DNA from: Brockia lithotrophica
GTDB lineage: Bacteria > Bacillota > Bacilli > Thermicanales > DSM-22653
Assembly (NCBI GenBank): GCA_003050565.1
Contig: PEBW01000007.1
Span: 1-64,000 of the forward strand
DNA length: 64,000 nt
Reading direction: 5' to 3'
Position 1 is the stretch's first letter. Each line of letters opens with the position of its first letter. A program made the position numbers and the translations under genes. The notes below the pieces were generated by a model. That model saw nothing but the letters and a program-made list of their open reading frames with translations. It was not told the DNA's origin and made no database searches. Shown in pieces: positions 1 through 6,959 of this stretch.

Positions 1-375
1 GAGGGTTTACGGGAAGCGCGGGTCCGGGCGACGCGGCGGGGGAAAGCGCGCGTGCGTCGACTGGAGCAATACCTCCGTCACAACTGGGAAGGCATGATCG
101 CCCTGCCGGAGGCCTGGCGTCTTGGGGTGGTCGAAGGGGAAGTGTTTCACATCATCGCCCGCCGGATGAAACGACGCGGGGCGCGGTGGAGCCGTCCCGG
201 GGCGGATGCCCTGGCGCGGTTACTGACGGCCCGGGCGAACGGGCGCTTCGGGGAAGCGGGGCGTCAGAGGCGCAAGGGCGTCGGTCCGAGGCGAAAGAAG
301 CAAAGCCCCGTTGGCGGAAGCCGGATGTCCGGCAGGGGCTGGCTCACGCGGCCAGGGAGATGTACCAACACCTGA
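1..375 (+). CDS. C-terminal part of an ISLre2-like (UPF0236) transposase, cut by the window edge
   Basis: The frame is open from base 1, so the gene starts outside the window. The readable part has the feel of the ISLre2/UPF0236 transposase C-terminus: a segment YLRHNWEGM, then VEGEVFHIIARRM, then RWSRPGADALARLL, which match that family's 'EG..sHvls.R....gWs..Gad.mA.Lr' pattern. After about residue 95 (counting from 52) the sequence turns Arg/Gly-rich and stops, which looks degraded or frame-shifted compared with a normal end. A strong sigma-A-type promoter for the next gene lies 150 bp downstream. Family assignment is from memory of the motif; the truncation makes it uncertain. No terminal inverted repeat could be pinned down. 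Confidence 0.5.
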   Translation, partial: EGLREARVRATRRGKARVRRLEQYLRHNWEGMIALPEAWRLGVVEGEVFHIIARRMKRRGARWSRPGADALARLLTARANGRFGEAGRQRRKGVGPRRKKQSPVGGSRMSGRGWLTRPGRCTNT

Positions 376-524
376 AGCTTATTGCCGGCAACGGAGCGCT
401 CGTGCGGCCACACCTTTCGGGTGGTACTTTCGGACGAACCAATGTGTGTTTAGGCTCGATTTTGGCGCGCAGTGTGCACCGGCCATTTCATAAGGTGGGC
501 TCGAGAAGGCCAAATCATCCTAGG

Positions 525-553
525 TTGACGGACTTGCGTAAAGGGCGTATGCT
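525..553 (+). promoter_or_regulatory. sigma-A-type promoter upstream of the ABC gene
   Basis: TTGACG at 525-530 and TATGCT at 548-553 are separated by 17 bp. Transcription would start near 560, about 60 bases before the ATG at 621, which has a GAAGGGG ribosome binding site just upstream. Confidence 0.6.
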
Positions 554-620
554 TTAGCGTGTGGATTTCTTTTGATCCCCTACCTTTAGAATAGAATCCG
601 AACAAGAAGGGGAATGAGGC

Positions 621-1823
621 ATGGTCCTTTCCGTACAAAACGTCAGCAAGTCATTTGGAAAGTTGCGCGCGGTGGACGATCTCAGTTTCGAAGCCCATCC
701 CGGTCGGATCTTCGGCCTATTGGGAGCAAATGGGGCGGGAAAGACGACGACAATCCGGATGATCCTCGGGATCGTCTCTCCGGATGCGGGCCGGATCACG
801 TGGCGCGGCCAACCGGTCGATCGTGCGGTTCAACGGCGGATCGGGTATTTGCCGGAGGAGCTAAGCCTTGATGAAGAAATGAAGATCGAAGAAGTGCTCG
901 TGTACCTTGGAGAGCTTAAGGGACTGTCCGGGAGAGACGCAAAGGTGCGCGCTCGGGAGTGGCTCGAACGGTTTGGGCTCGGAGCGATGCGAAAACAGAA
1001 GATCGGAGTGCTCTCCAAGGGTAACCAGCAGAAGGTACAGTTTATCGCTGCGGTGCTCCACGATCCGGTTTCCCATCGTTCCTTGGAAGTTTCAGATGGA
1101 GGAAATTCACAAGAAAATCTAAGAATAGCGAGCGGAATCACCACTTTGTTCGTTTTGTTTTTTTACATAATAATAGGCGAGGGATTATTTTCGCTTGTGG
1201 CTGAGATTACAAAAGAAAAATCAAGTAGATTCATTGAACTTGTTATTCCTAGTGTTTCTCCTATAGGTTTTATGTTTGCAAAAATCATCGGTTACCTCGG
1301 ATTTTTTATAATTCAATATATTGCGATCGGATTAATTCTATTTATAATGAAAAGGATGGGGACTGTAAACATATTTGAAGAAGAGATTGATATTTCAAAA
1401 ATTCCGATTGAGCTCGTCCTGTATGCAGCTCTCTTGTTCATCCTGGGGTACTTGTTCTACGCGACGATAGGTGCGGTGGTCGGATCCATGGCCTCGCGAG
1501 TCGAAGATTCGGCCGTGGCAGTAAGCATTGTCATGCTCCCATTTTTCTTTGCCTTACTGATTACAACGCCCGCCTTCGCCATGCCGGATGCCGCGCTCGT
1601 CCGCGTACTTTCCTGGGTACCGCCGTTTACGCCGCTGCTTTTGTTCGTGCGGATTGCCCTTGGCGATATTTCCTGGTGGGAGATCGTCGGTGAGGTCGGC
1701 CTGCTCGGGTTGTCGACGATCGTTCTGCTTTTCGTTGCGGCACGCATATTTCGAAGGACCATCTTGAACTACGAGGGTGTAAGCTGGGGTCGCTTTTGGT
1801 CACTGTTGATGGATAGAGAATAG
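621..1823 (+). CDS. chimeric ABC protein: ATPase N-terminal half joined in frame to a NatB-like permease C-terminal half
   Basis: Residues 1 to about 150 are a NatA-like ABC ATPase with a Walker A (GANGAGKTT, near residue 40) and the signature loop LSKGNQQK. Immediately after LHDP the ATPase stops: Walker B, D-loop and switch His are absent. The rest is the membrane half of an ABC-2/NatB-type permease with about five hydrophobic segments, lacking its first membrane helix and large outer domain. Bases about 1085-1405 are AT-rich (about one third G+C by eye) against GC-rich flanks on both sides, including within the permease. This suggests deletion between neighbouring natA and natB genes plus recombination with a low-GC homologue. 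As it stands it should not hydrolyse ATP normally. ATG start with GAAGGGG upstream. Confidence 0.75.
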   Translation: MVLSVQNVSKSFGKLRAVDDLSFEAHPGRIFGLLGANGAGKTTTIRMILGIVSPDAGRITWRGQPVDRAVQRRIGYLPEELSLDEEMKIEEVLVYLGELKGLSGRDAKVRAREWLERFGLGAMRKQKIGVLSKGNQQKVQFIAAVLHDPVSHRSLEVSDGGNSQENLRIASGITTLFVLFFYIIIGEGLFSLVAEITKEKSSRFIELVIPSVSPIGFMFAKIIGYLGFFIIQYIAIGLILFIMKRMGTVNIFEEEIDISKIPIELVLYAALLFILGYLFYATIGAVVGSMASRVEDSAVAVSIVMLPFFFALLITTPAFAMPDAALVRVLSWVPPFTPLLLFVRIALGDISWWEIVGEVGLLGLSTIVLLFVAARIFRRTILNYEGVSWGRFWSLLMDRE

Positions 1824-2036
1824 CTTTCTGTAAGTTTTCGAAAGTAAAGTTAACTTAGATAAATATACGTCGAAGATGAGATTCTGAGTCGGCCACGGAT
1901 TCCGTTTTCCCCGGTAAAAGCCCCGGAATTGGTTCCGGAGAAGAATCCGGTCATACATTTTCAGACATTCTCGGCCTGCTCGTGCGCATGGTAGAATATG
2001 TGATGGGAGTCAAAGGTATAGGGAGGTGGGTCGCAT

Positions 2037-2594
2037 ATGTCCCGACGTGCCCTTGTCGTTGTGGATTACCTGAACGACTTCGCACATTCCGAGGGTGCCC
2101 TCACCGCCGGCGCTCCCGCTCAGGCGATCGACGAAGCCGTTCGCAAGGTCGTGGAAGAATTTCACAGGGTGGGGGACGTCGTCGTCTTCGCCTCGGACGC
2201 CCATACGCCGGACGATCCGGAATTTGCGCTTTGGCCGCCGCATGCCGTTAAAGGAACCTGGGGACAGGAGATTTACGGGAGGACGGGCGAACTTGCCCGG
2301 AGTTTGCGGGGTCGCAAGGGCGTGTACTTCGTAGACAAGACGAAGTACGACGCGTTCTACGGCACAGGTTTGGAAGGGATTTTGCGAGCGGAAGGGGTGG
2401 ACTCCGTCTACCTTGCGGGGATCAATACGTCGATCTGCGTGATGGCCACGGCGCAGGGAGCGTATTTCCGCGGGTTTCGCGTGTACGTCCTCCGCGACGC
2501 CGTAGCCGACATGTCGCGGGAAGCCCACGACTTTGCCCTTCGGCATATGGAAGCGATCTACCGGGCGGATCTCGTGGATTCCCGCACTTTTTGA
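2037..2594 (+). CDS. pncA: nicotinamidase/isochorismatase-family cysteine hydrolase
   Basis: This 185-residue protein has the full cysteine-hydrolase core. The likely triad is Asp10 (VVVDYLND), Lys101 (VDKTKYDAF) and Cys134 (NTSICVMA), and Asp54, His56 and His69 are in place to bind the metal that orients the pyridine ring in nicotinamidases. The segment SDAHTPDDPEF..WPPH is typical of the PncA/YueJ group, so hydrolysis of nicotinamide to nicotinate for NAD salvage is the best guess; other amides remain possible. The ATG is preceded by GGGAGGTGGG. It stands alone: a chimeric ABC gene lies upstream and a transposon relic directly downstream. Confidence 0.85.
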   Translation: MSRRALVVVDYLNDFAHSEGALTAGAPAQAIDEAVRKVVEEFHRVGDVVVFASDAHTPDDPEFALWPPHAVKGTWGQEIYGRTGELARSLRGRKGVYFVDKTKYDAFYGTGLEGILRAEGVDSVYLAGINTSICVMATAQGAYFRGFRVYVLRDAVADMSREAHDFALRHMEAIYRADLVDSRTF

Positions 2595-2599
2595 AATGC

Positions 2600-2850
2600 G
2601 CAAGGCTTCGGCCCCAAAGTTCGCTACGACGAGGTCTGGTACGCTGGCCCGCGTCCGACCGGGCTTTCTGCGCCTCGCCGACGTGGAGGGCATGGTCGCG
2701 ATCGAGGAATGTTGCCAGAAAGGCGGAGAAAAGATCCCGGTGCATCTCAACTCCGCATTCCGGACAGCGATGCATCCTCCGAGACAGCGGTTTGTGTTCC
2801 GCGCGGCCGCAGATGCACGTGCACCACCGGATCCGGCCGGTCGAAATTCT
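2600..2850 (-). pseudogene. relic of an IS605/IS1341-type tnpB, C-terminal zinc-ribbon end
   Basis: Read on the minus strand, this gap encodes CICG, about a dozen residues later CPECG, then HRDLFSAFLATF and LHVGEAQKAR. That order is what I recall of the C-terminal zinc ribbon and tail of one TnpB subgroup, in which 'RDLFSAFLA' replaces the usual 'DRDxNAA'. The frame is open but has no start of its own, and the N-terminal RuvC part of tnpB would have to lie where the GmrSD-like gene now begins (2975). It fills almost the whole 380-bp gap between the nicotinamidase and the nuclease. It is a fragment, not a working gene. No omega-RNA end could be defined. Confidence 0.5.
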
Positions 2851-2974
2851 CCGCGGCGCCCGAGGGTTTGTCAGCGAGAAGCGACCAATTTCAGAATATA
2901 AACGATGCAGGCGGTCGAAGCGATCCTCCCGGGCAAGATGCCGTTCTGGCCGGCAATTGAAGGGGGTTCGTACC

Positions 2975-4816
2975 TTGCAGGAGATTCGGGCCGATGCGAA
3001 AAACCTTCGGGCGCTTCTTGGCGGGACCAAGTTCAGCGTGGACTACTACCAGCGTGAGTACGGCTGGCAATCCGAACACGTCGCCGAGCTGATCAAAGAT
3101 CTGGCCGAGGAATTCAAGGAAAGCCATCGTCCGGGAAACGATCGGAGCGCCGTCGAACATTACCACCGTTACTTCCTCGGTTCAATCATCATCAGCAACC
3201 GGGACGGGAAAAAATTTATCGTCGACGGTCAGCAACGCCTCACGACGCTCACGCTTCTTCTGATCTTCCTGTACCGGCATCTGAATGATGAGGAGCAGAA
3301 AGCGCAGCTCGCTGACCTTATCTTTTCCCGGCGATTCGGCCGGCGCTCCTTCAATCTCGATATCGAGGAACGTTACGCATGCATGGACGCCCTTTTTACC
3401 GGGAAACCGTTCGATGAAACCGGGCAGCCTGAGTCTGTCGTCAATATTTATCGACGGTATCAGGACGTGGACGAATATTTTCCCGAGGAACTTCGAGGGG
3501 AGGCGCTCCCGTATTTTGCGGACTGGCTCATCGAGAACGTATACCTGGTAGAGATCACCGTCTACAGCGATGCGGACGCTTATCGAATCTTTGAGACGAT
3601 GAACGATCGCGGGCTACGCCTTACGCCTACGGATATGCTCAAAGGCTACCTTCTCGCGAATATCACCGATGAACGAGAGCGGAACGAGGCAAGCCGCGTC
3701 TGGCGCGAACAGGTAAGAAAGCTTCAGGAGATCGGCAAGGGAGAAGAAAGCGACGGAATCAAGGCGTGGTTGCGCAGCCAGTACGCCGAAAGCATTCGCG
3801 ACCGTAAAAACGGGACCAGGATCGGCGATTTTGAGCTGATCGGCTCACAATTTCACCGTTGGGTACGCGACAAGAAAGAAAGGATGGGCCTCACCAACGG
3901 CGCGGCCTTTGCGCGATTGGTCAAGGAAGATTTTTCCTTCTACTCCCGCTGGTACGCATATATTCGCGGTGAAGCCGAAAAAAACAAAATCCCAGGGCTC
4001 GAAGCGATCTATTACAATGCTCAGCTCAATTTCACGCTCCAGCACCCGGTCCTGCTTGCTCCGCTTCGGCGGGACGATTCCGAAGAGGAGATCCGGGCCA
4101 AGCTGAACGCTGTTGCGACTTATCTGGACATCCTGCTGGCCCGCCGCATCTGGAACTGGCGTGCCATCGATTATTCGACCATGCAGGACAGCATGTTTCA
4201 GATCATGCGTGAGATCCGGGGTCAGGATCTTCCCGCCCTCATCGATCGGTTGCTGGAGTGGCTGAATGCAGATAAGGAAACGTTTTCCAGCAATCCTGCG
4301 TTTCGGCTGCATGGAATGAACGGCCGACAGGTTCATTATCTGCTGGCGCGGATGACGGATTATGTCGAGACGCAATCGGGGCGTCCTTCCCGTTTTCACG
4401 AATACATTCAGCGACAGGGGGCGCAGGGATACGAAATCGAGCACATCTGGGCCAATCAGTACGACCGGCACGCCGATGAGTTTTCCCACCCCTCTGATTT
4501 CGCGGAATACCGAAATCGCCTCGGTGGTCTCCTCCTTCTCCCCAAAAGCTTCAACGCGAGTTACGGGGACCTCCCCTACGAAGAGAAGCGCAAACACTAC
4601 CTGAAGCAAAATCTTCTGGCTCAGAGCCTTCACGAGGAGGCGTACGAACATGATCCCGGGTTCGTCCGGTTCGTCAAGGAGAGCGGACTCCCGTTTCGTC
4701 CCCATGCCGAATTCAAGAAAGCCGATCTTGTCGAACGCCAGGAGCTTTATCGCCTCTTGGCCGAAAAGGTCTGGAGTCCAGAACGGCTGCTTCGGATCGA
4801 TCCTCTCCCTCAATAA
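2975..4816 (+). CDS. GmrSD-like DUF262/DUF1524 protein, candidate modification-dependent restriction enzyme
   Basis: A 613-residue protein. The N-terminal DUF262 domain has YYQREYGWQ near residue 26 and the nucleotide-binding-like motif VDGQQRLTTL, and a further conserved block ETMNDRG. The C-terminal DUF1524 domain has an HNH-type nuclease motif, YEIEHIWANQ, followed by NRLGGLLLLPKSFNASYG. In the family the first domain is linked to NTP binding and the second to DNA cleavage; characterised GmrSD enzymes cut glucosylated hydroxymethylcytosine DNA. The target here is unknown. The start chosen is TTG 2975, with GAAGGGGG eight bases upstream; the open frame continues further up but there it is the transposon relic in antisense. 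It stands alone, without modification genes. Confidence 0.8.
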   Translation: MQEIRADAKNLRALLGGTKFSVDYYQREYGWQSEHVAELIKDLAEEFKESHRPGNDRSAVEHYHRYFLGSIIISNRDGKKFIVDGQQRLTTLTLLLIFLYRHLNDEEQKAQLADLIFSRRFGRRSFNLDIEERYACMDALFTGKPFDETGQPESVVNIYRRYQDVDEYFPEELRGEALPYFADWLIENVYLVEITVYSDADAYRIFETMNDRGLRLTPTDMLKGYLLANITDERERNEASRVWREQVRKLQEIGKGEESDGIKAWLRSQYAESIRDRKNGTRIGDFELIGSQFHRWVRDKKERMGLTNGAAFARLVKEDFSFYSRWYAYIRGEAEKNKIPGLEAIYYNAQLNFTLQHPVLLAPLRRDDSEEEIRAKLNAVATYLDILLARRIWNWRAIDYSTMQDSMFQIMREIRGQDLPALIDRLLEWLNADKETFSSNPAFRLHGMNGRQVHYLLARMTDYVETQSGRPSRFHEYIQRQGAQGYEIEHIWANQYDRHADEFSHPSDFAEYRNRLGGLLLLPKSFNASYGDLPYEEKRKHYLKQNLLAQSLHEEAYEHDPGFVRFVKESGLPFRPHAEFKKADLVERQELYRLLAEKVWSPERLLRIDPLPQ

Positions 4817-4960
4817 GCAATAAGCGAGAGCGTTACGGGCGGGTAGCCCACCTGGCGACAGGAGCGCGGCGATCGGCGACGTTCAATGAGTAAGCGGAAG
4901 CCAGAGTGCCGCGTTTTGTCACCCTATCCGGGATAGAAGGAGCACGACAGACGTCCCGGA

Positions 4961-5001
4961 CCTGCCAGGGTGTTGAGGGTGGGAGTACTTGGCAGGTTTT
5001 T
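4961..5001 (+). terminator. hairpin with T-run, candidate terminator
   Basis: CCTGCCA (4961-4967) pairs with TGGCAGG (4990-4996), with a 22-base loop, followed by TTTTT. It could end transcription of the GmrSD-like gene 145 bp upstream. The large loop lowers confidence. Nothing else recognisable lies between 4817 and 5100. Confidence 0.35.
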
Positions 5002-5111
5002 AGAAGCAGACGCCGTCTTCCGGCAAACCGAGATCCCGGTAAAGCTGCTCTTTTTGGGTTACAAAACTCGTCGGCGAAAGCCCCCGAAATTCATACCGGG
5101 GAGGAGGTCAG

Positions 5112-5258
5112 GTGGAGGTAGCGTGGTGTACGTGGCATGGAGAAAAGTTCGTCACGTACTCCGTCTACCGAGGTCGGGCAAAGCGCGTAGGCGGCGCGAT
5201 TTTTCCCTTGACACGGGGAAAGATCTTCCGTACAATTACGATCAACGCGGAACCTTAG
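5112..5258 (+). CDS. possible 48-residue protein of unknown function
   Basis: GTG 5112 follows GGGGAGGAGGT (from 5097) and opens a 48-codon frame. The product is not low-complexity: it alternates aromatic and charged residues (VEVAWCTWHGEKFVTYSVY near the N-terminus, GKIFRTITIN near the C-terminus), which looks like a small beta-rich fold. I recognise no family. The sigma-A promoter of the methionine unit lies within its 3' half, so part of the frame must serve two functions, or the frame is accidental. It is as likely to be the tail of a decayed gene as a functional small gene. Confidence 0.25.
   Translation: MEVAWCTWHGEKFVTYSVYRGRAKRVGGAIFPLTRGKIFRTITINAEP
5208..5236 (+). promoter_or_regulatory. 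sigma-A-type promoter of the SAM-riboswitch metXY unit
   Basis: A perfect TTGACA (5208-5213), a 17-bp spacer and TACAAT (5231-5236). Transcription would start near 5243, leaving about 115 nt before the riboswitch. Confidence 0.75.
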
Positions 5259-5357
5259 GGGCCGCGCGGGCGTTTCGACCGACGGTCCCGGCGACGCCGA
5301 ACGCGCCCGTCGTCGGAGGGGCGAAAGCCCGTGGGGCGGCCGTTGACAACGGATTCA

Positions 5358-5480
5358 CCCTCTTATCGCGAGCGGCGGAGGGACTGGCCCGATGAAGCCC
5401 GGCAACCTGCCCCGTGTACGGCGCGGCGGGGCGAGGTGCTAAATCCTGCAGGAGAGGCGTTCTCCTGGGAGATAAGAGGG
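5358..5480 (+). promoter_or_regulatory. SAM-I (S-box) riboswitch
   Basis: CCCTCTTATC (5358-5367) and GATAAGAGGG (5471-5480) form a perfect 10-bp P1 stem. Between them are the S-box core blocks in order: GCGGAGGGACTGGCCCGATG, then AAGCCCGGCAACC, then GGTGCTAAATCC. These are the conserved SAM-binding and pseudoknot segments of the family. The element sits upstream of metX and metY and is followed by a strong terminator, the arrangement in which bound S-adenosylmethionine favours premature termination and so switches methionine synthesis off. Confidence 0.95.
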
Positions 5481-5531
5481 GTTTGCTTCGGCGAACCCTT
5501 CCGGAGGTGCCCGTTTCGGGTTCCCCGTTTC

Positions 5532-5564
5532 CCCCCTTCCTGCAGGGAAGGGGGTTGTTTTTTG
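5532..5564 (+). terminator. intrinsic terminator, expression platform of the SAM riboswitch
   Basis: CCCCCTTCC (5532-5540) pairs with GGAAGGGGG (5546-5554) around a five-base loop and is followed by TTGTTTTTT. A smaller GGGTTTGC/GCGAACCC hairpin lies between it and the aptamer (about 5478-5497). The 3' strand of P1 (AAGAGGGG) could pair imperfectly with the C-run of the terminator as the competing antiterminator. Confidence 0.85.
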
Positions 5565-5715
5565 CCTACGGCGGATGTTCGCGTACCGAGGGCGGTCTTG
5601 TCCGCGTGCCCGCGGACGGGCGGGTCGTCGGGGGCGGATCGAGCCGCCGAATCCGAAGATCCGGAAACGGAATTCTCTGCCGGCGCACGTTGCGCTGCGG
5701 GAAAGGAGGAGGGGG

Positions 5716-6891
5716 ATGGGCGAAAGCGTTCGCCGCGTCGAGGGCCGCGTGCACATCGGGCCGCTCACGTTGGAGTCGGGGGAAGTCCTCCCGGAAGTGG
5801 AGCTCGTATACGAAGACGTCGGTCCGCCGGAAGCCCCCGTCGTCCTCGTCTGCCACGCCCTTACGGGAAGCCACCGTACGGTGGGAACTTCCGCGGCGCC
5901 GGGATGGTGGCACCCGCTCGTCGGGGTGGGGAAGGCCATCGACCCCCGCCGCCTTCGCGTGATCACGTTCAACGTGCTCGGCGGGCAGGACGGTTCTACC
6001 GGCCCGCGGAGCGTAGACCCCCGCAGCGGAAGGCCGTACCGGGCTAAGTTTCCTTTCGTCACGATCCGCGACATGGTGCGGGCGCAGCGTTTGGGTCTCA
6101 TCGAGCTCGGGGTGGACCACCTTGTGGCGGTCATCGGAGGATCCATGGGGGGGATGCAGGTACTCGAGTGGGGACTCATGTACCCGGACTTCATGGACCT
6201 CCTCGTCCCTCTGGCCGTCACGCCGGCGACTTCGGCCTTCGCCATCGCCTTTAACGCCGTAGGCCGCCTGGCGATCACCTCCGACCCCGCCTGGCGCGAG
6301 GGGGAGTACACGGAAGACGACCCTCCGGCGGTCGGGTTGTCCCTCGCGCGCATGATCGGCGTCCTCACCTACCGTACGCCCGAGCAGTTCGCGCGGCGCT
6401 TCGGCCGTTCCCTCAAGCACGGATGGGGCCACGACCACCGGGAGGTGGCCTTCCAGGTGGAGAGCTACCTCCTCTACCAGGGAGAAAAGCTCGTCGAGCG
6501 CTTCGACGCGAACAGCTACCTCTACCTCCTCAAGGCGGTGGACTCCCACGACATCGGCCGCGGTCGCGGGGGATGGCGGGAAGCCGCCCGCGGGTACCGC
6601 GCCCGCCTCGTCGCCGTAGGCTTTCGCGGTGACCTTCTCTACCCTCCTGAGGAAATCCGAACCTTTGTCGAACACGCGCGCGCGCTCGGAAAGGACGCGG
6701 TCTACGCGGAGGTCGCCTCCGAATACGGGCACGACGCCTTTCTCGTGGAGGGAGAGCAGGTGGGTGAGATCCTCCGTCGCCACGCTCCCGAGCTCTTTCC
6801 CGTCCCCTCTTCGGGACGAGACGAACCGCCGCTTGTGGCCGTCTCTCGGAGCGCTTCCGGTAAAGCCGCGCCCTCGCCCGTCTTCGGCTGA
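5716..6891 (+). CDS. metX: homoserine O-acetyltransferase
   Basis: This alpha/beta-hydrolase-fold enzyme of 391 residues acylates homoserine for methionine synthesis. The nucleophile Ser143 lies in GGSMGGMQ, the family hallmark, and the catalytic His is in EYGHDAF near the C-terminus; the oxyanion segment CHALTGS and NVLGGQDGSTGP are also typical. ATG 5716 is chosen because AAGGAGGA lies just upstream; the frame stays open further up, but that stretch is riboswitch leader. MetX and HTS proteins are close relatives, so a succinyl donor cannot be excluded from sequence alone. It is controlled by the SAM-I riboswitch and precedes the sulfhydrylase gene by 68 bp. Confidence 0.93.
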   Translation: MGESVRRVEGRVHIGPLTLESGEVLPEVELVYEDVGPPEAPVVLVCHALTGSHRTVGTSAAPGWWHPLVGVGKAIDPRRLRVITFNVLGGQDGSTGPRSVDPRSGRPYRAKFPFVTIRDMVRAQRLGLIELGVDHLVAVIGGSMGGMQVLEWGLMYPDFMDLLVPLAVTPATSAFAIAFNAVGRLAITSDPAWREGEYTEDDPPAVGLSLARMIGVLTYRTPEQFARRFGRSLKHGWGHDHREVAFQVESYLLYQGEKLVERFDANSYLYLLKAVDSHDIGRGRGGWREAARGYRARLVAVGFRGDLLYPPEEIRTFVEHARALGKDAVYAEVASEYGHDAFLVEGEQVGEILRRHAPELFPVPSSGRDEPPLVAVSRSASGKAAPSPVFG

Positions 6892-6959
6892 GGGGCGGCT
6901 CGGAGGTTCCTTAGTTCCCGTCGTCTCAATCCGATCCTGCGAAGAGAGGTTGAAGTTCG

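Noticed and set aside
2591-2974. Upstream extension of the GmrSD-like gene to an ATG at 2591
   Set aside because: The added 128 residues are Arg/Ser/Cys-rich, lack family similarity and are antisense to the TnpB relic; TTG 2975 has a proper ribosome binding site and matches the family N-terminus.
5343-5348. Second TTGACA at 5343 as a promoter for metX
   Set aside because: No -10 element at 16-18 bp, and the hexamer lies just before the riboswitch P1 stem.
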